A DNA stretch of 64,000 bases from Butyrivibrio fibrisolvens 16/4 (GTDB lineage: Bacteria > Bacillota > Clostridia > Lachnospirales > Lachnospiraceae), in NCBI GenBank assembly GCA_000209815.1, contig FP929036.1:2255627-2319626 (forward strand). The letters run 5' to 3'. Positions 1 through 8,660 of the stretch are shown here, in pieces (the first letter of the stretch is position 1; every line of letters begins with the position of its first letter). Under the pieces are notes generated by a model, which did not search any database, was not told where the DNA came from, and saw nothing but the letters and a program-made list of their open reading frames with translations. The position numbers were made by a program, and so were the translations under genes.

Positions 1-30
1 GCAAAAAAGGAACCCTCTTCAGGTTCCCTT
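1..30 (-). terminator. intrinsic terminator, minus strand
   Basis: On the minus strand a GGAACC/GGTTCC stem with a short loop is followed directly by a run of six T at the window edge. It lies about 255 bases past the extended end of the wall-anchored protein gene, so it probably ends that transcript after a long 3' untranslated region. Confidence 0.6.
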
Positions 31-284
31 TGTGTGTCGTCGTGGATGAACTAATCAATACCTCTCAAATTTTCCAAACTCTCAGCGACCAATCACATTA
101 CTAGAGAATAGCTGTGGCCTCCCCTGCCCCAGTCTTCCCAAACTGCGATTTAATCTAACCACTTCGATACCTCTCTTTTCCCTATATCCGCAACATTCAT
201 ATGAATGTTACTCACATTATGTACTTTAACATTTTAATATTGCTATAACAATAGATTGGCAACATCGTCGATTATTTGGCAACA
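31..284. other. non-coding stretch downstream of the surface protein gene
   Basis: No convincing gene is seen here. The right part holds two imperfect 19-base direct copies starting TTGGCAACAT (about 256-274 and 276-294), followed by a near-palindrome around 284-308 that overlaps the putative frameshifted end of the neighbouring gene. A short open minus-strand stretch (about 90-180) has no start or ribosome-binding site. Confidence 0.4.
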
Positions 285-333
285 TTATTGATTAAGCTTA
301 TCAATAATCTTTGCTGCAGCTCTACGTTTAACC

Positions 334-2631
334 TCAAAAAAATCCAACACCAGCGCCTGCTGCAGATACGCCAGCCAATCCAGCGAACCACTTTCCATGC
401 TGTAAAATACCAGCTAAAGTAATTGCCAGTGGAGTTTCTGGTTCTTCGATGGTGGTCTCCTCTGGAATGAGTGTAGGCTTAACCTCTTCTAAAGGAGTAG
501 TCTCTATGGTAATATCGCCCCCGGCATTCCCACCGTTTGTATTAGCTCTTGCAGAAGTGATAACTTGCTGCTCTTGCTCTTCTATAGCTTCTTCCTCCTG
601 CTCCTCTTCAACCTCAACTTCTGATTCTTCCGGCAATACCTCGTATGAAGCAACGGAAGGCTCCTCCTGTGTAGCGGCAGCTGGACTAGGAGTAAGAATT
701 GCAAATCTTTCATTATATATGCTCTTTGCCTCAGATAATGATTCCTTTGCTATTCTAAGATTTATTTTTGCCTCAGAGTAATCCTCCTCAGCTGTCTTAA
801 GCTGACTTTCTAATCGTGCCATCTCTGCAAATGAGATTATATTTCTGGTATCGCTTATCTTTTCAAGCTGATTCTTAATAGATTCAACCTTCTTTTGAGC
901 CGAGTTAAAATCAGCCTTTGCATTTGCTACTGCTGATAAAAGTGCCTGATATGTAGAAGTCTTTGCCCTGATGGAAGAAACATATGACACATAGCTAGAT
1001 GATGTATCCTGCCACAATGAATCTCCTGCATTTATATATTTTTCAGCAATCTTTGCATATTCTGAAAAATGTTTAGCAGTAAGACGACTGTCGTTTTTAT
1101 CTATCGAATAGGCACCCTTTTCTTCTTTGGCCTGCTCTATTACCGCTGCAATGGCCTCTTCCTGAGAATCAAACTTTCTTGCAGCAACAAATTCATTTAC
1201 CTTGCAGTTGCCCCAGTCAGATACTCTGCAATACAATGCAGTGAAATGACCAGTAGTATGATATTCAAGATTACTAATATCTATCTCACACTTCCAGTCA
1301 TCATCGAAATCAACTGATGCCTTGTAAATATCCCTATCATCCTCGTATTGGCTAATACACCACTCCATACCAGATGCAATGGCAGCAGCTTTGCTGGTAT
1401 ATCTAGGCCAAGGACGTGTGCCTATGTATTTCTTGTAGTCCCTGTAAATAGGCATGAAGTATCCATCAATAGTCCAGTAATTTGCAATCTCTACCTGGCC
1501 GTCCAGAGCATCTGCCTCTTCCTTTGTGATAAATACTGTCTCACCCTCAGCATTTGTGTACTGATAAGTAAGCTCCTTAGTGTATAGCTGAACCTGCCCA
1601 TCCTCTGGTGATACAGTATATCCATAATCTGCATCAACTGTACGAAGTACATTGCCATCAGCATCAAGAATGTCATAGGTTACCTTAAGATGACCTTCGT
1701 TGCCATCAACTACATCTACATTAAAGTTTGAAATAGTCTGTCCTTCTGAAAGTTCCTGTGAATTAGGAACGTAATAGTGCTGAAGAACAGCAGCCATATA
1801 ATCTGCTGTGGATATTTCTTTATTGTCTTCTGCTGCAAGAAGCGCATCTGCTCCTGCTGCTGCCAGTTCCTTTTTCGCATCTTCTAGCTGCTTCTGGAGC
1901 TCATCTAAATGATCCTGTGCCTGCTGAAGTGAATCCTCAGCATTCTTCAGACCATCCTCTGCATCCTGTTTATTTGAATTATATGCAGCATAAGCTGTGT
2001 CAAAATCATCCTTTGCCAAATTATAAGCTTCTAATGCCTGATTGTAGGTAGTCTCTGCAGAATCAAAGGCAGTCTGAGCCTCCTCAACAGTCTTTTCTGT
2101 ATCGGCCACAATCACCTCTGCCTCATCTTTAGAAGTAGACTGGTCCATTAATGCCTCAACTGCAGACTCTGCCTGCTTACTAGCATTAGCTGTGGACTCT
2201 GTGGCATCATGGATTGATGCAGATGCCTGTTCTGCGGCGCCTTTAGCCGAGTTGGTAGCCTCTTCAACGGACTCTTCAGCCTTTACCACATTATCCATGG
2301 ACGCACTAACAGAATCTACTGCGTTTCTAGCAGCAGAAGCGTCATTTATTACATCCGAAACTGACTGATCAAACTGGCCCTCTGCAGCTGGCGCTGCAGC
2401 AGCATCGCTTAATTCGTCAGTAACGGTAGTATTATTCAATTGTTCTGATAAACCTGAAACCTCTTCAGCTATAGCCTTCTCTTCAGAATCATTTGAAACC
2501 TGTTGTTCTGTAGTAGTCGCTGCATCATGTGTTGCCTCAGCCGTCTGTGCATAAACTGTCATACTAACAGGTCCGGCCATAGTGATTGCAGACAATCCAA
2601 TGGATATAGCTTGAACTGAACGATTTCTCAT
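334..2631 (-). CDS. large secreted coiled-coil surface protein with wall-anchor-like C-terminus
   Basis: About 765 aa from the ATG at 2631, which has AGAGGAA upstream; the TTG six bases earlier is less likely. The N-terminus is a signal peptide (basic start, hydrophobic stretch, cleavage near VYAQT). Residues about 90-260 and 570-680 are Ala/Glu/Lys-rich coiled coil, separated by a Tyr/Trp-rich globular part (about 270-560). Then come a very acidic Glu-rich spacer and a Pro/Thr/Glu stretch ending EEPETPLA, followed by a hydrophobic helix. The frame stops at TGA right after this helix, inside a run of seven A (336-342 on the plus strand). Removing one base gives a further basic tail (EVKRRAAAKIIDKLNQ, stop at 285-287), exactly what a cell-wall sorting signal should have. 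Inference: a sortase-type or membrane-anchored surface protein, function unknown. Confidence 0.7.
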   Translation of the reverse strand: MRNRSVQAISIGLSAITMAGPVSMTVYAQTAEATHDAATTTEQQVSNDSEEKAIAEEVSGLSEQLNNTTVTDELSDAAAAPAAEGQFDQSVSDVINDASAARNAVDSVSASMDNVVKAEESVEEATNSAKGAAEQASASIHDATESTANASKQAESAVEALMDQSTSKDEAEVIVADTEKTVEEAQTAFDSAETTYNQALEAYNLAKDDFDTAYAAYNSNKQDAEDGLKNAEDSLQQAQDHLDELQKQLEDAKKELAAAGADALLAAEDNKEISTADYMAAVLQHYYVPNSQELSEGQTISNFNVDVVDGNEGHLKVTYDILDADGNVLRTVDADYGYTVSPEDGQVQLYTKELTYQYTNAEGETVFITKEEADALDGQVEIANYWTIDGYFMPIYRDYKKYIGTRPWPRYTSKAAAIASGMEWCISQYEDDRDIYKASVDFDDDWKCEIDISNLEYHTTGHFTALYCRVSDWGNCKVNEFVAARKFDSQEEAIAAVIEQAKEEKGAYSIDKNDSRLTAKHFSEYAKIAEKYINAGDSLWQDTSSSYVSYVSSIRAKTSTYQALLSAVANAKADFNSAQKKVESIKNQLEKISDTRNIISFAEMARLESQLKTAEEDYSEAKINLRIAKESLSEAKSIYNERFAILTPSPAAATQEEPSVASYEVLPEESEVEVEEEQEEEAIEEQEQQVITSARANTNGGNAGGDITIETTPLEEVKPTLIPEETTIEEPETPLAITLAGILQHGKWFAGLAGVSAAGAGVGFF

Positions 2632-2718
2632 AATCAATCAATTCCTCTTTAATTTGATTTAATACTCTCCCGTGAACATAGTTACCTAAAATAATTATAT
2701 CCTCTATTAAACCATATC

Positions 2719-2788
2719 AAAAAAATAGGGAGACGCAATAGTTTTGGCAAAATCGCACTGATTTTGGCAAAAAACTTTTGCATCTCCC
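2719..2788 (-). terminator. long-stem terminator after the LytTR regulator gene
   Basis: On the minus strand an imperfect stem of about 25 bp starting GGGAGATGCAA and ending TTGCGTCTCCC is followed by a seven-T run. It begins six bases after the regulator's stop codon. Confidence 0.8.
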
Positions 2789-2793
2789 GTTAT

Positions 2794-3507
2794 TTACTGA
2801 CTATTAAATTGATAATCCCTGATTTGCTGTGTAATTTCTGCCACTTTCTTCGCAGAGATAGGATAAATCGAACGATCATCCAAATATACCTCTGCACCTT
2901 CAATACGATTAATGAAATCCATGTTGATGATGATGCCACGATTAATCATGATGAATCGCTTGTCAGAGCCAGTCATGCCAAGGAATTCTCCAGAGGTAAG
3001 ACGAACCCTGGAAGATGTTCCATCATCCTTGTGAATTTCCAAATAATGTCCATCCGTAGTAACAGATACAATGTTCTTCAAATATATTCTTTCATCAACT
3101 GATCCAACAGTTATTTTAATAAAAATGGCGTCAATTGGTGTGTGATCAACGATTTCCGAAATAAGATTATCGATTCTTTCTAATGTAAATGGCTTTGTAA
3201 CATAGTCAAAGGCATGTAAAGAAAATGCATCTGGATAGTGTCCTTCTGATGCAGTCATAAAGATAAGGAACGTTTTTTCAGTGAGTGCCCTGAGTTTTTT
3301 GGCAGTTTCGATACCATCCATATCTGGCATATAGATGTCCATGAAAACAATATCAAAACGACGCTCTGTCAATGCTTCCACAAAAGACTGACCTGTATCA
3401 AACTCCTCCACCTCAAGTGTCAAAGCCCTGTTGGTAGCAACCTTTTCTACCATCATCTTTAGCTGCATTCTAAAAATGCTTTCATCATCAATAACCGCTA
3501 CTCTCAT
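2794..3507 (-). CDS. LytTR-family response regulator
   Basis: 237 aa. Residues 1-120 form a receiver domain with the acidic pair at D7/D8, the phospho-acceptor D57 in VFMDIYMPDMDG, and a conserved Lys in DYVTKPF. Residues about 140-235 form a LytTR DNA-binding domain (IFIKITVGSVDERIYLKNIVSV, then RGIIINMDFINRI). Proteins of this kind bind direct repeats upstream of virulence, bacteriocin or surface genes. It is transcribed away from a hybrid sensor kinase on the other side of a 171-bp intergenic region, so the two may work together. The secreted coiled-coil protein gene immediately downstream is a plausible target, but that is inference. Confidence 0.9.
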   Translation of the reverse strand: MRVAVIDDESIFRMQLKMMVEKVATNRALTLEVEEFDTGQSFVEALTERRFDIVFMDIYMPDMDGIETAKKLRALTEKTFLIFMTASEGHYPDAFSLHAFDYVTKPFTLERIDNLISEIVDHTPIDAIFIKITVGSVDERIYLKNIVSVTTDGHYLEIHKDDGTSSRVRLTSGEFLGMTGSDKRFIMINRGIIINMDFINRIEGAEVYLDDRSIYPISAKKVAEITQQIRDYQFNSQ

Positions 3508-3678
3508 CCTGCCTCCCCTAAAGCTATTGCGAAAATAACATTTCTAAGTTAATTATCTTTTAAATTCATCATACCATAAATATGTTTGGTTGATAATGAA
3601 AATTGGCTATATTTTATATATAATATTATTATGTATAACGTTTGTGTTATCACTATATAATAATCAAAAGGTGAAAAT

Positions 3679-6324
3679 ATGCCATTTATTCAAGAAAACA
3701 TGCTTTATTTCAATATAATAATTCTAATAATAGGTGTTACCTCTGTGCACCTAGGCGTCAGCTTCCTTAGAAGAGAACGTAATACAAAGGGGTTCTTTAA
3801 GTACTCTGTATTCCTTCTTGCCATAGGTAGTGGTCTATGCTCCATAGGATATGCATTAATGTCTCTTAGCCCGGATCTTACCCTTGCCTACTATTTTAGG
3901 GTAATCGGCCTTTTAGGTATTGATGTATATATTATTGCCGAAATCATCCTTATCACCAGCTGTTTGAATATCAGCAAGACCGCCGAGATTTTCATTATCT
4001 GGGTTACTTCCTTTGCGGCTCTATTAGATCTTTTTATCTATGGAAATCCAAGTTCCAATACCTTCTATAGAATAAACAATTATACAATCTATGTTAGAAA
4101 TGATCCATATCGTCATCTATTCCATTATTCGTATCAGCTTTTGATTGCAATATGCCTGCTTACCATCGGATTGGTTTGGGCATTTAATGTTAAATACAAG
4201 CGCGACAAGCAGCTTGTTCTTTTCGCATTCTTATCAAACTTTATTTTTGCGTTGTCATCTATTCCGGATTTGTTTGTTGATATGCGTACTGTTCCTTTTT
4301 TGCATGCTTCATATTGTATTGGTGTATCCATAGCCTTTGCTGTGTTCTTTATTTCCGCCAACGACTACATGGTTTTCTATATCACCATCAACAGTATAAG
4401 TAAGGATATTTTCTCGACCTTAGGAACAGGACTTTTGGTTTTTGATACTAACTATCATCTGAATCTTTCAAATGATTATGCCAATAAGCTTCTGGGACTG
4501 GATAAAGAGCCTCAGCGAATCCGCCTAAGAGAGATTTTCAAGCTCAGAAGTGGCGAGCCAATGAGAATGTTTGATAAAGCCCAGGAGGGAATAATATTAG
4601 ATTACAGACTTACTGCCAACGTTACTGGAAAGGTAACTCTTGTAAATTTCTCTTGTAAGATGGATAGAAACAACCAGCCTATGTGCTACATTTTAGTTGC
4701 TACAGATCTTACAGAAGAAAACAGACTTATTCAGGAAGCCCAGTCTGCAAATGCTGCCAAGAGTAATTTCCTTAGCAACATCTCACACGAAATACGTACA
4801 CCTATCAACGTCATTTCAGGTATGAACGAGCTGATTCTACGCGAGTGTAAGGATGAAAGCATAATTAAATATGCTGAAAATATTGATGTGGCTTCTAGAA
4901 ATCTTTCTTCATTAATAAATGACGTTTTGGATTTTTCAAAAATTGAATCGGGAAAAATTGAGCTTATTTCTACCGACTTTAATATAGGAAGTCTTTTGAA
5001 CGACGGCTACAATCTTTTCCTTGCATTGGCTCAGCAAAAGATGCAAAGCTTTGCCCTGGAATGTGATCCAAACACACCTAGTGTTCTTAGCGGTGATGAA
5101 GTTAGATTAAAACAGATTTTAACAAACCTTATTTCAAATGCTGTTAAGTATACCCCTGATAGAGGAGCAATAAATGTTACTGTTACTTCTAAGGAATTAG
5201 AAAACGAAACAATAATGCTAATCATCAATGTTACAGACAACGGAATAGGTATCAGAACAGAGGACATTCCTAATCTGTTCCAAAACTTCCAGCGATTTGA
5301 ATTAACCAAAAACAGATCTATTCAGGGTTCCGGATTAGGACTTGCCATTACCAAAAATCTTGTAGATTTAATGCATGGTACAATCAATGTTGACAGTACC
5401 TATGGAAAAGGTTCCTCATTTACCGTTAATCTGCCTTTCAAGGTAATGGATCACGCTCCTGTTGGTGAAATCAACGAGCACTATACCAGCGGTTCCAGCA
5501 AGAAATATCATGCAAGCTTTACAGCTAAAGGGGCTCGCGTTCTTGCAGTCGATGATGTTCAGATGAACCTGGATGTGTTTATTGGATTATTAAAGGAAAC
5601 AGAAATACATATTGACTGTGCAACCAGTGGCGTTCAGTCCCTTGAACTGATGCACAAGCAGCATTATGACATAATATTCCTCGATCATATGATGCCATCA
5701 ATGGATGGTATCGAGGTTCTGAAAAGACTTAGAGCTGACAGAGATTGTATTAATCAAAACACGCCTGTCATTATGCTTACAGCCAACGCTCTAATGGGAG
5801 CAGACCGTAAATACCTGGCAGACGGATTTGATGATTATCTTTCAAAGCCAATCAATCCTAGCGCACTTGAAAAGATGGTCCGAAAGCATCTTCCAGATAA
5901 GCTCATTAATAGTTCAACTGATGCTAGCGGAACAACTAACATTGAACCTACTCCAGAAGCTGTTGAGTTGGAGCACTTCACTTCTAAGCTGGACTTTTTG
6001 GATGTCAATTCCGGATTGGAATTTGCAGCAGAGGATTTGGATTTCTATCGTCAGATTCTAGACACCTATATGAACGACGATAAATCCACTCAACTTGAGC
6101 GATTATATAATGCGCAGGATTGGCCAAATTATCAGATTGTAGCTCACTCTATAAAGGGCACCTCTCTCACTATCGGTGCAGCAGAGGTTTCTGAGGCTGC
6201 AAAGGGATTGGAATTTGCAGTGAAGGAAGGACGCTATGAATATATTAAGGAGCACCACGCTGAGGTGGTGGCTATGTATAAAGATTTGCTGGAGAAGCTG
6301 AAAAATAGTCTGGGCGATGCATAA
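3679..6324 (+). CDS. hybrid sensor histidine kinase with receiver and HPt domains
   Basis: 881 aa with ribosome-binding site AAAGGTG. Residues 1-235 hold about seven transmembrane helices (7TM sensor type). A PAS-like linker (about 245-355) follows, then a HisKA domain with SHEIRTPIN (His near residue 371). The ATPase domain has the N-box LTNLISNAVKYT (about 475), DNGIGI (about 518) and GSGLGLAI (about 550). A receiver domain (about 617-737) carries the phospho-Asp in FLDHMMPSMDG, and a C-terminal HPt domain has AHSIKGTS (about 820). All residues needed for a four-step His-Asp-His-Asp phosphorelay are present, so it should pass phosphate to a separate regulator, possibly the divergent LytTR protein. 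The signal is unknown. Confidence 0.93.
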   Translation: MPFIQENMLYFNIIILIIGVTSVHLGVSFLRRERNTKGFFKYSVFLLAIGSGLCSIGYALMSLSPDLTLAYYFRVIGLLGIDVYIIAEIILITSCLNISKTAEIFIIWVTSFAALLDLFIYGNPSSNTFYRINNYTIYVRNDPYRHLFHYSYQLLIAICLLTIGLVWAFNVKYKRDKQLVLFAFLSNFIFALSSIPDLFVDMRTVPFLHASYCIGVSIAFAVFFISANDYMVFYITINSISKDIFSTLGTGLLVFDTNYHLNLSNDYANKLLGLDKEPQRIRLREIFKLRSGEPMRMFDKAQEGIILDYRLTANVTGKVTLVNFSCKMDRNNQPMCYILVATDLTEENRLIQEAQSANAAKSNFLSNISHEIRTPINVISGMNELILRECKDESIIKYAENIDVASRNLSSLINDVLDFSKIESGKIELISTDFNIGSLLNDGYNLFLALAQQKMQSFALECDPNTPSVLSGDEVRLKQILTNLISNAVKYTPDRGAINVTVTSKELENETIMLIINVTDNGIGIRTEDIPNLFQNFQRFELTKNRSIQGSGLGLAITKNLVDLMHGTINVDSTYGKGSSFTVNLPFKVMDHAPVGEINEHYTSGSSKKYHASFTAKGARVLAVDDVQMNLDVFIGLLKETEIHIDCATSGVQSLELMHKQHYDIIFLDHMMPSMDGIEVLKRLRADRDCINQNTPVIMLTANALMGADRKYLADGFDDYLSKPINPSALEKMVRKHLPDKLINSSTDASGTTNIEPTPEAVELEHFTSKLDFLDVNSGLEFAAEDLDFYRQILDTYMNDDKSTQLERLYNAQDWPNYQIVAHSIKGTSLTIGAAEVSEAAKGLEFAVKEGRYEYIKEHHAEVVAMYKDLLEKLKNSLGDA

Positions 6325-6332
6325 AGCTTACT

Positions 6333-6376
6333 AAAGGTTCCTGCAACTATACCAATAGTTGCCAGGAACTTTTTTG
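6333..6376 (+). terminator. terminator of the hybrid kinase gene
   Basis: A GTTCCTG...CAACTAT / ATAGTTG...CAGGAAC stem is followed by six T, eight bases after the kinase stop codon. Confidence 0.85.
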
Positions 6377-6410
6377 AATACTTGGCATAGCTTTTGTTGT
6401 TGTCATTGGA

Positions 6411-6690
6411 AATATTTATCACCTGGATAGACGAAAAGCCTCATATCTTCATTAGCTTGTGATAAATATAAAGGGGGGATTTTTCCGGATTTTATCACAA
6501 GAGATCTCAGAAACCTCTTATTCTCGTTTTGCCTGTGATAAATTTTGAAGATTTTTGCCAGATTTTATCACAAGCTGAGCGTAAAACAGCTTATTTCTGA
6601 CTTTCTTGTGATAAATGATGCAGAATCTGAAGCTCATTTTATCACTAGACAGCCAGAAAATAGCATTCTCTCGTCAACTTGTGATAAACC
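6411..6690. repeat. array of about 75-bp diverged repeats with alternating inverted TTGTGATAAA arms
   Basis: The motif TTGTGATAAA and its complement TTTATCACAA alternate eight times. Forward copies lie near 6457, 6533, 6606 and 6679; reverse copies near 6414, 6490, 6563 and 6638. The period is 73-76 bp. A forward arm is 18-22 bases from the next reverse arm, and a reverse arm about 30 bases from the next forward arm. The 30-base segments share a weak core (AAA, then TATTCTC or similar). The arms are better conserved than anything between them, which points to selection for hairpins or paired binding sites. No ORF spans the region. Confidence 0.75.
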
Positions 6691-6707
6691 ACTTATTCTA
6701 AAAATAG

Positions 6708-6740
6708 AAAAAGTGGCCTAGCAATGCTAGACCACTTTTT
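6708..6740 (-). terminator. original tRNA-Leu terminator, now separated from its gene
   Basis: A strong symmetric hairpin (AAAAAGTGG...CTAGC, loop, GCTAG...CCACTTTTT) works on either strand. It lies four bases from the left copy of the tRNA-Leu 3' end, so before insertion it would have ended the tRNA transcript. Confidence 0.8.
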
Positions 6741-6743
6741 AAG

Positions 6744-6768
6744 TTATGCCGGCTGCGGGACTTGAACC
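6744..6768. other. left attachment site of the tRNA-Leu island
   Basis: These 25 bases are identical to 17368-17392, which is the 3' end of tRNA-Leu(CAA) (T-arm 3' half, acceptor stem and flank). A partial tRNA copy at the far side of an element whose integrase lies next to the intact tRNA is the classic att signature. Confidence 0.9.
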
Positions 6769-6811
6769 TTAAACAGGGTTCACAAATACTATAAAATCAA
6801 GGAGGAAAAGC

Positions 6812-6880
6812 ATGTCGGACGTCTCGTTGCCCTTTTGGTTGCCCGTTATATCATTTTATCTAAAGTATTCATTGTTATGA
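6812..6880 (+). CDS. possible 22-residue peptide ORF just inside the left att site
   Basis: An ATG preceded by an ideal AAGGAGG site (spacing 7) opens 22 codons (begins MSDVSLPFWLPV, hydrophobic, ends SLL). Part of this DNA (GTTGCCC...GTTGCCCGTT) resembles the 3' end of integrase genes in this window, so it may be a by-product of a gene relic. Confidence 0.2.
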   Translation: MSDVSLPFWLPVISFYLKYSLL

Positions 6881-6918
6881 GTTTACAAATAGTATGAAGA
6901 ATAATATTTTAGTATATA

Positions 6919-7022
6919 TCGGTAAAAAGTTGAAAATTACCGAGTTTTACTTTACTGTTGGCGTTTTAGATGATATATTATAGTAAAAGTGGGTGAAAAA
7001 TAAGAAATTACCGAGGTTTACT
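6919..7022 (+). promoter_or_regulatory. probable autoregulatory region of the AbiE operon
   Basis: The sequence CGGTAA...TTACCG forms an inverted repeat (about 6920-6942). A 17-base box beginning AATTACCGAG occurs twice in direct orientation (6935-6951 and 7006-7022, one mismatch). AbiEi antitoxins are known to repress their own operon through inverted repeats, so these are candidate operators. The second copy would overlap the coding region if the GTG at 6993 were used, but lies just upstream if the ATG at 7026 is the start. Confidence 0.45.
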
Positions 7023-7025
7023 GAA

Positions 7026-7568
7026 ATGATAATGAATTATAAAGAGGCAATTGAACAATACGGAAATGATTATCAATTAAATAAGGCAGTTAAATCTAAG
7101 GAATTATATAAGATTGAAAATGGCATTTATTCTTCAAAGCAACATGAAAATGAACTAGGAATCATTATGAAGAAGTATCCCAAGACTGTACTTACTGGAG
7201 AATATGCATTTTATATGTATGACCTTACAGATCTTATACCAGAAAAATATGATTTAGCAACAGGCTCTAAAGCTGCCAAATTAAAGGATTGTCGGGTGAA
7301 TCAAATATATATGAAAGATGAACTGTTAAATCTTGGTGTGGTGGAAAAGGAAGTTGATGGTTACATTATTCGTATATATAACAAGGAACGTATGCTTATA
7401 GAATTGCTTCGCCATAAGAATACAATGCCATATGATTTATACAAAGAGGTGTTGTTAAATTATAGAGAGATAATAAATGATCTTGAAATATGGCGCATAC
7501 AGGAGTATGCCGATATTTTCCCAAAGAGCAAAATGATAAAGAAAGCCATAGATGAGGAGGTTTTATAG
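7026..7568 (+). CDS. AbiEi-family antitoxin / transcriptional repressor
   Basis: About 180 aa from the ATG at 7026 (GAGG nine bases upstream); a GTG at 6993 would add 11 residues without a clear ribosome-binding site. The N-terminal part (YKEAIEQYGNDYQLNKAV, then LYKIENGIYS) fits the winged-helix of AbiEi antitoxins. The C-terminal part (RMLIELLRHKN..PYDLYKEVLLNYR) fits the family's antitoxin domain. It overlaps the translation initiation region of the AbiEii toxin gene. Known family role: the antitoxin neutralises a nucleotidyltransferase toxin and represses the operon; AbiE systems can give phage abortive infection and stabilise mobile elements. Confidence 0.8.
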   Translation: MIMNYKEAIEQYGNDYQLNKAVKSKELYKIENGIYSSKQHENELGIIMKKYPKTVLTGEYAFYMYDLTDLIPEKYDLATGSKAAKLKDCRVNQIYMKDELLNLGVVEKEVDGYIIRIYNKERMLIELLRHKNTMPYDLYKEVLLNYREIINDLEIWRIQEYADIFPKSKMIKKAIDEEVL

Positions 7569-7569
7569 A

Positions 7570-8370
7570 TTGAATTTACAGGAAATGGTCGATTTATACA
7601 TAGAGGAAGGATTGACAAGGGTATTAGCAGAAGCTAGACTATGCCAAGATATTGTGCTAAAAGCTATTGCTGATGGACCGTTAAATAGAAACGTAACAAT
7701 AAAAGGTGGTGTGGTTATGAGAAGCATCACCAATAATAATCGAAGAGCTACTAGAGATATAGATTTGGACTTTATACATTATTCGCTAGCAGATGAATCT
7801 ATAGAGGCATTTATAAGACGCCTTAATTGCATAGAAGAAATAAGCATAGAAATATCAGGAGATATAAAAGAACTCAAGCATCAGGATTATCATGGAAAAA
7901 GCATCGAAGTAACAATTAAAGATGAGTTCGATAATCATGTGGAGAGTAAAATTGATATTGGGGTTCACAAAGATTTGTCAATCGAACAAGAAGAATATTG
8001 TTTTGATGTATGTCTAGATGAGAATGGTGCAAGTCTATTAAAAAATACAGTGGAACAGGCTTTTACTGAAAAGCTTAGATCACTTTTAATATTTGCTAAC
8101 AATAGCAGGCGCTATAAAGATATCTTTGATATGTATTACCTTAAAGATGTTGTTAATGTTGAGAAAACGAATAGACTTGTAAAACACTATATTTACGATG
8201 ATGATGGAATGAAAGAAAATGATATTGATGACATACTCAAGCGAGTTTCATACGCTTTTAAGGATTCTCAATATTTAAGAAGAGTTTCAACCTCAAGGCA
8301 GCGTTGGATAGATGATGATATTAAAGTTATTGCTGATGGAATAATTGGATTTCTCGAGCAACTTAGTTAG
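7570..8370 (+). CDS. AbiEii/AbiGii nucleotidyltransferase toxin
   Basis: About 266 aa if translation starts at the TTG at 7570. The GAGGAGG at 7553-7559 overlaps the end of the antitoxin gene and sits correctly for this codon, whereas an ATG at 7552 would place that site inside the gene. Residues about 45-70 carry the DNA-polymerase-beta-like signature KGGVVMRS...RATRDIDLDF (Gly-Gly and Asp-x-Asp), followed by a further acidic residue in VESKIDIG. Characterised AbiEii/MenT toxins transfer nucleotides to tRNA or use GTP. It is the downstream gene of a coupled toxin-antitoxin operon at the left end of the tRNA-Leu island, where it may maintain the element or defend against phage. Confidence 0.85.
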   Translation: MNLQEMVDLYIEEGLTRVLAEARLCQDIVLKAIADGPLNRNVTIKGGVVMRSITNNNRRATRDIDLDFIHYSLADESIEAFIRRLNCIEEISIEISGDIKELKHQDYHGKSIEVTIKDEFDNHVESKIDIGVHKDLSIEQEEYCFDVCLDENGASLLKNTVEQAFTEKLRSLLIFANNSRRYKDIFDMYYLKDVVNVEKTNRLVKHYIYDDDGMKENDIDDILKRVSYAFKDSQYLRRVSTSRQRWIDDDIKVIADGIIGFLEQLS

Positions 8371-8660
8371 AAAAGAAGTCAATGAAAACGTTAGAACATT
8401 ACCACTTATTTAGGCATGGAAGAAATTCATTTTCCATAAGGGATTGAATGTTGGGGGATGAATGATTGAATTTTGAATATGGATGGAACTACTGTAAAGT
8501 TAAACTAGTGGTAAAATAGGAGGACTGCAAGTTGAAAATGCAGCCCCCTTTTTTTATGGCAAGGTTGCCTCTAAGTTGCCCGTTTATTTTTATGCTGTTA
8601 AAATGATAAAAATAGAGCAGAATAATCAACGTAAATAATAAATATTATTTAGAAAAACTA
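8371..8660. other. intergenic region with a terminator-like hairpin and an integrase-tail relic
   Basis: A hairpin (CTGCA/TGCAG with GG/CC extension, about 8518-8545) followed by seven T (8549-8555) may end the AbiE operon. Directly after it, GGCAAGGTTGCC and TAAGTTGCCC (about 8560-8584) match the last codons of this island's integrase gene (17262-17285) with one mismatch in about 24 bases. This suggests a remnant of a second integrase 3' end. Confidence 0.5.

Noticed and set aside
90-180. Open minus-strand stretch resembling part of a tRNA D-arm (GAAGTGGTTAGA)
   Set aside because: No acceptor pairing or anticodon arm could be found, and there is no start codon with a ribosome-binding site for a peptide.
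449-781. 110-codon plus-strand ORF
   Set aside because: It is antisense to the acidic Glu-rich part of the surface protein gene and its Ser/Cys-rich composition is the mirror of Glu codons. No ribosome-binding site.
6411-6690. Repeat array as a CRISPR
   Set aside because: Only about 10-12 bases are conserved, in alternating orientation. There is no constant direct repeat of 25-37 bases and no cas gene nearby.
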